Shown in pieces: positions 53,538 through 60,820 of a stretch of 64,000 nucleotides of DNA (position 1 is the stretch's first letter; every line of letters begins with the position of its first letter). The notes beneath the pieces were generated by a model. It was not told the origin of the DNA, ran no database searches, and saw only the letters and a list, made by a program, of their open reading frames with translations. The position numbers were made by a program, and so were the translations under genes. Location: NCBI RefSeq assembly GCF_900119165.1, contig NZ_FPJG01000006.1:1860001-1924000 (forward strand), in the 5' to 3' direction. Source of the stretch: Amycolatopsis australiensis. Its GTDB lineage: Bacteria > Actinomycetota > Actinomycetes > Mycobacteriales > Pseudonocardiaceae.

Positions 53538-53576
53538 GTAACGCGCGGGTTACGGCTTGTTGTCCAGCGGTTACGG
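53538..53576. promoter_or_regulatory. GlnR-box-like repeats upstream of NCS1 permease
   Basis: GTAAC-N6-GTTAC (53538-53553) is a perfect inverted repeat with half-sites 11 bases apart, as in GlnR boxes (GTnAC-n6-GaAAC). A further GGTTACGG follows at 53569-53576, 21 bases after the previous one. The sites lie 69-107 bases upstream of the permease start and also upstream of pdxH. Confidence 0.4.
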
Positions 53577-53698
53577 CCCGGTGGCGGCGAAGGGGTGGCG
53601 GGTGTCACCGTTCAGTGGGTTCCGCCGCAGCTCGGAAGGCCCTAACGTGCCTAGAGCCGAAGTCGACTGATGCCCCGACCGGGCGTGGAGGTTTGGCG

Positions 53699-54376
53699 AT
53701 GACGCCGGAGATCGAGGACCAGGTGGAAGACGCCGTGGTACGCCTGCCCGGAATGCGCGTCGCGTACGACGGAGCCGCGTTCGACGAATCCGCGCTGGCG
53801 GCCACCTGGACCGATCAGCTGCAGGGCTGGCTGAACCAGGCCGTGGCGGCGGGCATCGCCGAACCGAACGCGATGGTGCTGGCGACGGCGGACGCCGAAG
53901 GCAGGCCGTCGTCCCGCACGGTGCTGTGCAAGGGCCTCGACGAGCGCGGCGTGGTGTTCTACACGAACTACACGTCGGCGAAGAGCCACGATCTGACCGC
54001 GACCCGCTACGCGTCGGTGACGTTCCCCTGGTACCCGCTGCACCGCCAGGTCCACGTCCGCGGCGAGGTGGAGAAGGTCGGCGTCAAGGAGACGGCGGAG
54101 TACTGGGCCCAGCGGCCCCGCGGCTCCCAGCTGGGAGCGTGGGCGTCCCCGCAGTCCCGGGTGGTCGACGGCCGGCGCGCGTTGGACAACGCGCTGCACG
54201 GGATCGAGCGCCGCTTCGCGGACGTGGAGCGGATCCCGGCCCCGCCGCACTGGGGCGGCTGGCGCATCCGGCCGGACATGGTGGAGTTCTGGCAGGGCCG
54301 CGAGGACCGGATGCACGACCGCCTCCGCTACGTCCGGACCGACGACGGCTGGCACATCGAGCGCGTCGCCCCCTGA
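53699..54376 (+). CDS. pdxH: Pyridoxamine 5'-phosphate oxidase
   Basis: A 225-residue FMN-dependent oxidase making pyridoxal 5'-phosphate from PNP or PMP. Conserved FMN and substrate segments are [59 protein letters not shown] and the C-terminal [20 protein letters not shown]. It ends WHIERVAP, close to the usual RLxP end. ATG 53699 has GGAGG 8 bases upstream. A TAACGT about 55 bases upstream may be its -10. The downstream side carries a repeat-rich hairpin that probably terminates it. Confidence 0.95.
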   Translation: MTPEIEDQVEDAVVRLPGMRVAYDGAAFDESALAATWTDQLQGWLNQAVAAGIAEPNAMVLATADAEGRPSSRTVLCKGLDERGVVFYTNYTSAKSHDLTATRYASVTFPWYPLHRQVHVRGEVEKVGVKETAEYWAQRPRGSQLGAWASPQSRVVDGRRALDNALHGIERRFADVERIPAPPHWGGWRIRPDMVEFWQGREDRMHDRLRYVRTDDGWHIERVAP

Positions 54377-54380
54377 GTCC

Positions 54381-54471
54381 AAAGCGCCCCAAGGCGGCCT
54401 TGGTTGCGTCTGACGCACCGAAGGCCGCCTTGGTTGCGTCTGACGCACCGAAGGCCGCATTGGGGCGCTTT
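54381..54471. repeat. Interspersed palindrome with two 30-base tandem units
   Basis: Outer arms AAAGCGCCCCAAGGCGGCCT (from 54381) and its near-exact complement ending at 54471 pair over 21 positions with one mismatch. Between them lie two 30-base direct repeats (54391-54420 and 54421-54450, one base different). Each repeat contains a small hairpin, TGCGTC-t-GACGCA. The element starts 5 bases after the pdxH stop. I associate this AAGGC-CGCCTT type with repeats between Amycolatopsis genes, from memory. It can fold into a long cruciform and likely ends pdxH transcription. Confidence 0.8.
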
Positions 54472-54504
54472 CCGGGGCGAGGTAAATCACGCGACCGGAG
54501 ATAG

Positions 54505-54517
54505 TTAGCCGAGCTAA
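54505..54517. promoter_or_regulatory. Palindrome overlapping an MFS-gene promoter
   Basis: TTAGCCGAGCTAA has perfect 5-base arms around CGA. It overlaps TAAACT (54515-54520), a -10 eight bases before the GTG at 54529. It is probably the operator for an unlinked regulator, as no regulator gene is adjacent. Confidence 0.5.
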
Positions 54518-54528
54518 ACTCGTTCGTT

Positions 54529-55815
54529 GTGACTGGTGAACCGGGGACCCTGCCACCTCGCTCGGGCCTGCGCAAACTCCTCGGCCGCATCATCGTCGAC
54601 ACCCGGCCGCTCAAGATCCCCGCTTTCCGGCGGCTCTGGCTGTCCACTGTGGTCACCGCCGTCGGGACGCAGCTGACCGCCGTCGCCGTGCCGAAGCAGG
54701 TTTTCGACCTCACCGGGTCCTCCGCCTACGTCGGCCTCACCGGGCTCGTCGCGCTCGTCCCGCTTCTCGTCTTCGGGCTCTGGGGCGGGGCCGTCGCCGA
54801 TGCCGTCGACCGGCGGAAGCTGCTCATCGTCACCAACGTCCTCGTCGCCGTCACCTCCGCCCTCCTCTGGCTGCAGGCCTTCCTGAACTTCGGCTCCGTC
54901 TGGCTCGTGCTCGCCCTGCTCGCCGTCAACCAGGCGCTCTTCGCGATCAACATGCCGACGCGCGGTGCCGTCGTCGCCCGGCTCGTGCCGCCCGAACTGC
55001 TGCCGTCGGCGAACGCGCTCAGCTCCACCATGTCCACCTTCGGTGCCGTCTTCGGGCCGCTGCTCGCCGGAGCCCTCATCCCCGTCCTCGGCCTCTCGAC
55101 GCTCTACCTGATCGACGTCGTCGCCCTCACCATCACCCTCCTCGCCGTCTGGCGGCTGCCGCCGATCCCGCCGCTCAACGGCCCCTCGCGCCGCGCCGGC
55201 GTCAGCGACGTCATCGACGGCTTCAGGTACCTCTCGACGCAGAAGGTCCTGCTCGCCTCCTTCGTCGTCGACATCATCGCGATGGTCTTCGGCATGCCGC
55301 GGGCGCTGATCCCGGAGATGGCCGAGCGCACGTTCGGCGACCCGCCCGGCGGCGGCCCCGCGCTCGGCTGGCTCTACGCCGCCCTGCCCGCCGGCGCGAT
55401 GATCATCGGCCTGTTCTCCGGCTGGCTGACGCGCATCCACCGCCAGGGGGTCGCGGTCGTCGTCTCGATCTGCGCGTGGGGCGCGGCCGTGGCGGCGTTC
55501 GGGCTCGCGCACTCGCTGTGGCTCGCGGTCCTGTTCATGGCGGCGGCCGGCGCGGCCGACATGGTCAGCGCCGTCTACCGGATGGCGATCCTGCAGGTCG
55601 CGACCACCGACGAGATGCGCGGACGGCTCCAAGGCGTGTTCACGGTCGTGGTCGCCGGCGGTCCCCGGATCGCCGACCTCGTCCACGGCTGGGGCGCGGC
55701 CGCCTTCGGCACGACGGCCGCCGCCAGCGTCGGCGGCCTGCTGGTCATCGTGTCGGTGTGCGCGTCGATGTTCCTGCTCCCCGCGTTCTGGCGGTACCGG
55801 GCGCCGACTGCTTAG
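54529..55815 (+). CDS. MFS transporter, EntS/MFS_3 type
   Basis: A 428-residue major facilitator with about twelve helices. IPAFRRLWLSTVVTAVGTQL and the helix 2-3 loop GGAVADAVDRRKLLI place it with the MFS_3/EntS exporters, which include siderophore and macrolide exporters. GTG 54529 starts VTGEPGTLPP. The promoter is overlapped by a TTAGC/GCTAA palindrome, but no regulator is linked. Monocistronic; a DUF3558 lipoprotein gene follows after 24 bases from its own promoter. Substrate unknown. Confidence 0.91.
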   Translation: MTGEPGTLPPRSGLRKLLGRIIVDTRPLKIPAFRRLWLSTVVTAVGTQLTAVAVPKQVFDLTGSSAYVGLTGLVALVPLLVFGLWGGAVADAVDRRKLLIVTNVLVAVTSALLWLQAFLNFGSVWLVLALLAVNQALFAINMPTRGAVVARLVPPELLPSANALSSTMSTFGAVFGPLLAGALIPVLGLSTLYLIDVVALTITLLAVWRLPPIPPLNGPSRRAGVSDVIDGFRYLSTQKVLLASFVVDIIAMVFGMPRALIPEMAERTFGDPPGGGPALGWLYAALPAGAMIIGLFSGWLTRIHRQGVAVVVSICAWGAAVAAFGLAHSLWLAVLFMAAAGAADMVSAVYRMAILQVATTDEMRGRLQGVFTVVVAGGPRIADLVHGWGAAAFGTTAAASVGGLLVIVSVCASMFLLPAFWRYRAPTA

Positions 55816-55839
55816 GCCGTTCGGGCTAGGGTGCCCGAT

Positions 55840-56388
55840 ATGCGTACTCTCGCCGTCGTTTTGGTCGCTTTCGCCGCGTTGACCGCCTGCTCGTCGGGTG
55901 ACGAGCCGTCGAAGGCGCCCTCGTCGTCAAAGCCCTCGCCGGCGCCGAAGCCGAGTACGAACGCGGCCTCGCTCGACCCGTGCAAGCTGCTGCCCGCGGC
56001 CGCCGTGTCGAAGGCGCTGTCCCTCGACAACGTCCAGGCCGGTCCCGGCCCGGTCCGCGACAACGCGGCCAACGGCGGCAAGGCTCGCAGCTGCGAGTAC
56101 CGGCAGAACGGCACGGCCGCGGGCGCGCTCGCGGTCACCCGGTACGAGGCCAGCCAGATCAAGCCCGCGGACATGGTGGCGTCGATCAAGAAGGCGAAAG
56201 CGGGCGCACAGGACGTCGCCGGCTTCCCGAACGGCGCGGTCTACTACGTCGACGAGCAGAAGACCGCGACGCTGGTCTCGGCGGGAGTGGTCTCCGGGAC
56301 ACCGGTGCTGATCAACTACACGGGCCCGGCGAAGGTGACGGCCGAGCAGATGGCCCCGCTGGTCAAGACGGCGCTCGGCGCGAGCTGA
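55840..56388 (+). CDS. DUF3558-type lipoprotein
   Basis: A 182-residue predicted lipoprotein: signal peptide MRTLAVVLVAFAALTAC with the lipobox LTAC, then a Ser/Pro/Lys linker (EPSKAPSSSKPSPAPKP) and a domain beginning LDPCKLLPAAAVSKAL with a second Cys in GKARSCEYRQNG. This C...C pattern is DUF3558, a large actinobacterial family of unknown role. ATG 55840 is chosen because TAGGGT (55827-55832) lies 7 bases upstream, a leaderless promoter; GTG 55831 is an in-frame alternative. It ends at the base before the convergent neighbour's stop. Confidence 0.88.
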   Translation: MRTLAVVLVAFAALTACSSGDEPSKAPSSSKPSPAPKPSTNAASLDPCKLLPAAAVSKALSLDNVQAGPGPVRDNAANGGKARSCEYRQNGTAAGALAVTRYEASQIKPADMVASIKKAKAGAQDVAGFPNGAVYYVDEQKTATLVSAGVVSGTPVLINYTGPAKVTAEQMAPLVKTALGAS

Positions 56389-57402
56389 TCACGCCCAGCC
56401 GACGAGCCGCCGTTCCGACAGCGATCCGGCCGGCGGGAGCTGCGGCAGCGCCGGCCTCGCGACCGCGCCCGGCGTCGTCGGCGACGCGAACCACTCGCCC
56501 CGGTCGGTCTGGTAGAGCACCGTCGCCTTGTCCGGCGAGGCCGCGGTCTTGGCGATCCGCGGCTCCGACCGGTCGACGAGCTTGACCGCTCGTGCCGTGT
56601 CGCCGTCGAAGTGCAGCTGCAGCAGCGCGCCGTGTTCGTCGGTGCCGGTGACCGCCGACAGCAGCACCGTCGCCGCGTCGAGCGTCGTGACGAAGTTGTA
56701 GGTGGCTCCCGGCGTTTCGTAGACCGCGTAGGCGATCGCGCCCGACGAGTCGGTCAGGTACGCCGTCCCGTCGCCGGTGCGGTGGGCGTCGCGCCAGGTC
56801 AGCACCTCGTTCCGCGGGCCGAGCCACCAGTCCCGGACGTGCTGGTCGAAGAAGCCGTTCGGCACGATCTCGGCTTCCTTGACCGGTGTCCCGGGCTGCC
56901 GGTAGTCGACGGAGTACACCGCGGCGCCGTCGTCGAAGAACAGCTTCGGCCCGGCCGGGCCGAACCGCGGGTTCCGGAACCGAGACGCCTTTTCGCTCAT
57001 CGACCGCTCCGGCGCGGGGACGGATGCGGTGCGCTCGTAGCGCCGGTCGGCCGGGTTGAGCTTGAAGACGTCGACTCCCTCGTCGGTCTCCAGCGTGGCG
57101 TATTGCCCGTCCGGCGAGACGACGTCGAGCTTCGTGGCCGGGCCGCTGAACCGGGTCAGCGACGTGTCCCGGCCCGGCAGCGGCAGGACCGTCTTGACCG
57201 CACCGGTGGCCGGGTCGGCGAAGGCGATCTCGTCCAGTCCCGTTTCGCCCTCGTGCTGCAGCAGCACGATGCCGGAGAGCTCCAGCGGCGCCGCTTCCGC
57301 CGCCGGGGCCTCGGTCGGGTGCGGAGCCGGATCGCTCCCGCACGCTGTCATCAGCACGGCCAGCGTGCCCATCCACACCGCGCACCACCGGGTCCTCGCC
57401 AC
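56389..57402 (-). CDS. Lipoprotein, probable beta-propeller, unknown function
   Basis: A 337-residue protein with signal peptide MARTRWCAVWMGTLAVLMTAC (lipobox LMTAC) and an Ala/Pro/Glu linker. The mature part has recurring strands of the type DVVSPDGQYATLETDEGVDVF, PKLFFDDGAAVYSVDYRQPG and TKTAASPDKATVLYQTDRGEW, as in WD40- or TolB-like propellers. I cannot name a family. GTG 57402 has GGGAGG 7 bases upstream. No enzyme motif is visible; a binding or structural role at the cell surface is possible. Confidence 0.82.
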   Translation of the reverse strand: MARTRWCAVWMGTLAVLMTACGSDPAPHPTEAPAAEAAPLELSGIVLLQHEGETGLDEIAFADPATGAVKTVLPLPGRDTSLTRFSGPATKLDVVSPDGQYATLETDEGVDVFKLNPADRRYERTASVPAPERSMSEKASRFRNPRFGPAGPKLFFDDGAAVYSVDYRQPGTPVKEAEIVPNGFFDQHVRDWWLGPRNEVLTWRDAHRTGDGTAYLTDSSGAIAYAVYETPGATYNFVTTLDAATVLLSAVTGTDEHGALLQLHFDGDTARAVKLVDRSEPRIAKTAASPDKATVLYQTDRGEWFASPTTPGAVARPALPQLPPAGSLSERRLVGWA

Positions 57403-57462
57403 GTCCGAACCTCCCTGTCGTCCGAAGGTTCGATGCGCCGGAAGATCATCCGGTTCCGGTGA

Positions 57463-58286
57463 TCACCGGCGCAGCGCCGCCAGCTCGACCGGGCTGTGCG
57501 CCGAGAAGACCGTCACCTCGTCCTGGTGCTGGCGTGCCAGCTCCTGCAGCCGGGCCAGGTTCGCCAGCCGGGCCGGGCGATCGGCCTGGACCAGGTTCTG
57601 GAACGCCGTCATGCCCGGCGGGCAGTGCGGGGTCACCGGGTTCAGCTGGCCGTGGAAGAAGTACGCGTCGCCCGCGTGCAGCAGCCAGCCGTCGCCGGTG
57701 TCGAGCGCGACGCCCGTGTGGCCGCGCGTGTGGCCCGTGAGCGGCACCAGCAGGATCTCCTCCGGCAGGCCTTCAGCGAGCGGACCGCCTCGAAGCCGAA
57801 CCACGGCTCGCCCGTCTCGTCGTACGTGCTCCACAGCGGGCGGTGCGCGAACTGGATCGCGCGGTAGCGGTTCTTCTCGGCCGCGTTCGCCGGCGACGTC
57901 GCCGCGCGGTGCTCCCCCGCGCGGACGTGCACGACGGCGTTCGGGAAATCGGCCAGGCCGCCCGCGTGGTCGACGTCGAGGTGTGTCGCCACGACGTGCC
58001 GGACGTCGGCCGGGTCGAGACCGAGCGCGCGGATCTGCGCGATGGCCGTCTCGGCCGCCTCGACCCGGGCGCCGACCATCGCCATGAACGGACGGCCCAG
58101 CCACTCGCCGGGCCGCGCCACGGCCTGGGTGCCGAACCCGGTGTCGACCAGCACCAGGCTGTCGCCGGTCTCGACGAGCAGGCAGTGCGCGACCAGTTCG
58201 GCCCGCCGCAGCAGGCCGGGCTCGCCGTCGAGCAGCTTGCCGCCCGCGGGCCGCATGGTGCCGCAGTTCAGGTGGTGGACCTTCAT
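57463..58286 (-). pseudogene. Metallo-beta-lactamase-fold hydrolase, frameshifted
   Basis: A paralogue of the next gene upstream (58283-59119), about 275 codons long but broken by one missing base near 57772. Up to that point it reads MKVHHLNCGTMRPAGGKLLD, the metal motif THLDVDHAGG and PWFGFEAVRSL. After it, the other frame continues with GLPEEILLVPLTGHTRGHTG, LHAGDAYFFHGQLNP and ends ELAALRR. Its start overlaps the upstream gene's stop (ATGA). A single lesion could be a recent mutation, a sequencing error or, less likely, programmed shifting. Unrepaired, the protein loses the C-terminal metal ligands. Confidence 0.85.
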
Positions 58287-59119
58287 ACCCTGCTCCTGGA
58301 GCTCAGCCGGCGGAACTCGGTCTCGTCGTGCGCGGCGAAGACGCTCACCTCGTCGCCGTGCTCCTGAACAAGCTCGCGCACACGGCGGTGATTGTCCAGC
58401 CGGGCCCGCTTCACCGTCTCCACGCGGCCCTCGAACCACTTCAGGCCCGGCGGGCAGTGCGGCGCGGCCGGGTCGACCTGGCCGTGGAAGAAGTACGAGT
58501 CACCGGCGTTGAGCAGCCAGCCGCTGCCGGTGTCGACGGCGACGCCGGCGTGCCCGCGCGTGTGCCCGGCGAGCGGGACGAGCAGGATCTCCGGCGGCAG
58601 GCCGTCGAGCTGCCGGACGGCGCCGAACCCGAACCACGGTTCGCCGGTGTCCGCATAGGACGTCCACTGTGGACCGTGTGCGAACTGGATCCGGCGGTAG
58701 CGGCCGCGCTCGGCGGCGTCGCGCGGTTCGGTGAACGCCCGCAGCTCTTCGGCGTAGACGTGCACGCGCGCCCACGGGAAGTCGATCAGCCCGCCGGCGT
58801 GGTCGAGGTCGAGGTGGGTCAGCACGATGTCGCGGACGTCCGCCGGGTCGAACCCGAGCGCGCGGATCTGCGCGATCGCCGTCTGCGCCGGATCGGCGAT
58901 CGGGTTGGACTGGCGGACGAACCCGGCGCCGAGCCAGGCGTTCCGGTCGACCGCGGCCGGCGTGCCCATGCCGGTTTCGACGAGCACCAGGCCGGTGTCC
59001 GTTTCGAGGAGCAGGCAGTGGCAGACCATGGTGGCCCGGCGGAACAGGCCCGGCCGCCCGTCGACCAGCTTGCCGCCGAGCGGCCGCATCGTGCCGCAGT
59101 TGAGGTGGTGGACGCGCAT
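58283..59119 (-). CDS. Metallo-beta-lactamase-fold hydrolase, lactonase-like
   Basis: A 278-residue dinuclear-zinc hydrolase. The signature HxHxDH is seen as LTHLDLDHAGG, a further His in VPLAGHTRGHAGV, the bridging Asp in LLNAGDSYFFHG, and a C-terminal His in SVFAAHDETEF. The start MRVHHLNCGTMRPLGGKLVD and overall pattern resemble AHL-lactonase-like (AiiA-type) and related enzymes, so a lactone or ester substrate is plausible. ATG 59119 overlaps the TetR stop by one base. It is the middle gene of a TetR/hydrolase/hydrolase operon that arose by tandem duplication. Confidence 0.92.
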   Translation of the reverse strand: MRVHHLNCGTMRPLGGKLVDGRPGLFRRATMVCHCLLLETDTGLVLVETGMGTPAAVDRNAWLGAGFVRQSNPIADPAQTAIAQIRALGFDPADVRDIVLTHLDLDHAGGLIDFPWARVHVYAEELRAFTEPRDAAERGRYRRIQFAHGPQWTSYADTGEPWFGFGAVRQLDGLPPEILLVPLAGHTRGHAGVAVDTGSGWLLNAGDSYFFHGQVDPAAPHCPPGLKWFEGRVETVKRARLDNHRRVRELVQEHGDEVSVFAAHDETEFRRLSSRSRV

Positions 59120-59697
59120 CAGGAGAGCTCCCGGTCGAGGGTGGCGTGCAAGTGGGCGGCGACGGCGCGCAGCGGCGCGACGTCCCGGCGGGTGCGGGCC
59201 AGCAGCAGCCCGCCTTCGATCGCGGCGAGCACCACGGTGGCCAGCTCGTCCGCGTGCTCGGCGGACAGCCGCTGGGTGGCGAAGTAGGCCGCGAGGATGC
59301 CGTGCCACGACGAATAGCCGTCGGCGCAGGCTTCCCGGATCGGCTCGCTCGCCGCGGCGGCGTCGAGCGCGACCGTCGCAATCGGGCAGCCCCGCTGGAA
59401 GTCCGACTCCGTCAGGAAGTCCGCCAGCGCGCCGACCGCGCGGTCGATCGCGGCCGGCGCGTCGGGCGCGTCCCGCAGGATCGCTTCGAGCAGGGCGCCG
59501 GTGCGCTCGCTCGACAGCCGGACGGCCTCGGCGGCGAGCTGCTCCTTGCCGCCGGGGAAGTGGAAGTACAGCGACCCCTTCGGCGCGCCCCCGGCCGTGG
59601 TGAGCTGGGTGAGGCCGGTGGCGTGGTAGCCCTGCGAGTGGAACAGGTCGGCGGCGGTGTCGAGCATCCGCTGCCGCGTGTCGGTGCGACGGACCAT
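59119..59697 (-). CDS. TetR-family regulator of the lactonase-like operon
   Basis: A 192-residue TetR regulator. The helix-turn-helix, GYHATGLTQLTTAGGAPKGSLYFHF, with the KGSLYFHFPGGKEQLAAEA continuation, is typical of the YxaF/LmrA-like subgroup with a cysteine (FQRGCPIATVALD). It is the first gene of the operon with two metallo-hydrolases. A GACCGGTC palindrome lies upstream (59722-59729), within ACTA/TAGT flanks, and may be its operator. Regulation by a small lipophilic effector is inferred. Confidence 0.92.
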   Translation of the reverse strand: MVRRTDTRQRMLDTAADLFHSQGYHATGLTQLTTAGGAPKGSLYFHFPGGKEQLAAEAVRLSSERTGALLEAILRDAPDAPAAIDRAVGALADFLTESDFQRGCPIATVALDAAAASEPIREACADGYSSWHGILAAYFATQRLSAEHADELATVVLAAIEGGLLLARTRRDVAPLRAVAAHLHATLDRELS

Positions 59698-59712
59698 GGC
59701 GCCGACTGTAAC

Positions 59713-59736
59713 CCAACTATGACGACCGGTCTAGTT
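59713..59736. promoter_or_regulatory. Candidate operator between TetR and epimerase genes
   Basis: AACTA (59715-59719) and TAGTT (59732-59736) flank the palindrome GACCGGTC (59723-59730). The region is shared by the divergent TetR and aldose-epimerase promoters. LmrA-like TetR proteins often bind ACCGGT-containing palindromes; binding here is inferred. Confidence 0.4.
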
Positions 59737-59762
59737 ATTTGTGGATCGGTAAAGTCCTCGGC

Positions 59763-60668
59763 ATGGGCAACCCCACCGGTCAGCAGTTCGAAATCACCCG
59801 CGGCAACGCGCGCGCCGTCGTCACCGAGATCGGTGCCGGGCTGCGAGCGTTCGAAGTCGGCGGAGTGCCGTACGTCGAGGAGTTCCCCGAAGACGCGAAG
59901 CCGCCGAAGGGCGCCGGGCAGGTGCTGCTGCCCTGGCCGAACCGGACCAAGGGCGGGAAGTGGACGTTCCAGGGTGAAGACCAGCAGCTCGAGATCACCG
60001 AGGAGGCGCGCGGCAACGCCATCCACGGCCTGACCCGCCACCTCGAGTGGGAGCTGCTGGAGCACGCCGAATCGTCGATCACCCTGGCCGTCGACGTCGA
60101 GGTGCAGCCGGGTTGGCCGGTGCCGCTGCGGGCCACCGTCACCTACGAGCTCGCGCCGCGGGAGCTGACCGTCACCCACGAGATCCGCAACGAGGGCGAG
60201 CAGCCGATCGGCGTCGGGGTCGGCACGCACCCGTACTTCCGGATCGGCGACGTCCCGACCGACGAGCTGACCCTGACGCTGCCGGCGAGCCGCGTCCGGC
60301 CGTACGACGGCGACAAGCAGATGCCGTACGCGCCGGAGCAGGACGTCGAAGGCACCGAGTACGACTTCCGCGGCGGCCGGGTGCTGGCGGGCGTCGACCT
60401 GGACACGGCGTTCGGCGGCCTGTCGGCGGCCGAAGACGGCAGGCACCACATCGTCCTGAGCCACGCGGACCAGCGGCTGCTGGTCTGGACCGGCCCGGAC
60501 TTCCGCTGGGCGCAGGTGTTCACGCCGGATGACCTGGTCGGCCGCGGCCGCGCGGTGGCGATCGAGCCGATGACGTGCCCGGCGGACGCGCTCAACACGG
60601 GCACGGACCTGATCGAGCTGGAGCCGTCGGCGTCGTGGTCGGGCAGCTGGGGCATCCGGGTTTCGTGA
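59763..60668 (+). CDS. Aldose 1-epimerase-family protein
   Basis: A 301-residue galactose mutarotase-like protein. Family features are the conserved His in NAIHGLTRHLEWELL, the second His in GVGTHPYFRIGD, the Asp in VDLDTAFGGL and the catalytic Glu in VAIEPMTCPADALNTG. It interconverts alpha and beta anomers of aldoses, though actinobacterial relatives have poorly known substrates. ATG 59763 is chosen because TAAAGT (59750-59755) lies 7 bases upstream, indicating a leaderless transcript. A GNAT remnant overlaps its stop by 4 bases. Confidence 0.93.
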   Translation: MGNPTGQQFEITRGNARAVVTEIGAGLRAFEVGGVPYVEEFPEDAKPPKGAGQVLLPWPNRTKGGKWTFQGEDQQLEITEEARGNAIHGLTRHLEWELLEHAESSITLAVDVEVQPGWPVPLRATVTYELAPRELTVTHEIRNEGEQPIGVGVGTHPYFRIGDVPTDELTLTLPASRVRPYDGDKQMPYAPEQDVEGTEYDFRGGRVLAGVDLDTAFGGLSAAEDGRHHIVLSHADQRLLVWTGPDFRWAQVFTPDDLVGRGRAVAIEPMTCPADALNTGTDLIELEPSASWSGSWGIRVS

Positions 60669-60739
60669 AGCCGCTTCGCCTGAGCGTCGCCGACGCGGGC
60701 GAAGTGCTGACACTGCAACGCGCTGCGTAGGTCACCGAA
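60665..60739 (+). pseudogene. Remnant of a GNAT acetyltransferase gene
   Basis: GTG 60665 overlaps the epimerase stop (GTGA) and opens a frame reading VKPLRLSVADAGEVLTLQRAA, stopped by TAG at 60728-60730, then VTE. GEVLTLQRAAYVTE is, as I recall, the N-terminal pattern of a common actinobacterial GNAT acetyltransferase, so the TAG would have replaced the Tyr codon. After VTE the similarity ends and the rest of the gene is missing. The remaining 60740-60806 shows no gene. Confidence 0.6.
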
Positions 60740-60820
60740 GGCCGCGCCGGCGTAGAGCTGCTGCTTCCCAGCCGAACCCCGCTGTCGGCCGCCCGGGCGA
60801 GTTCGTTAGCGTGGCGAACT

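Noticed and set aside
54381..54471. Two 30-base repeats resembling the start of a CRISPR array
   Set aside because: The repeats are directly abutting with no spacers and no cas genes nearby, and they sit inside a larger palindrome.
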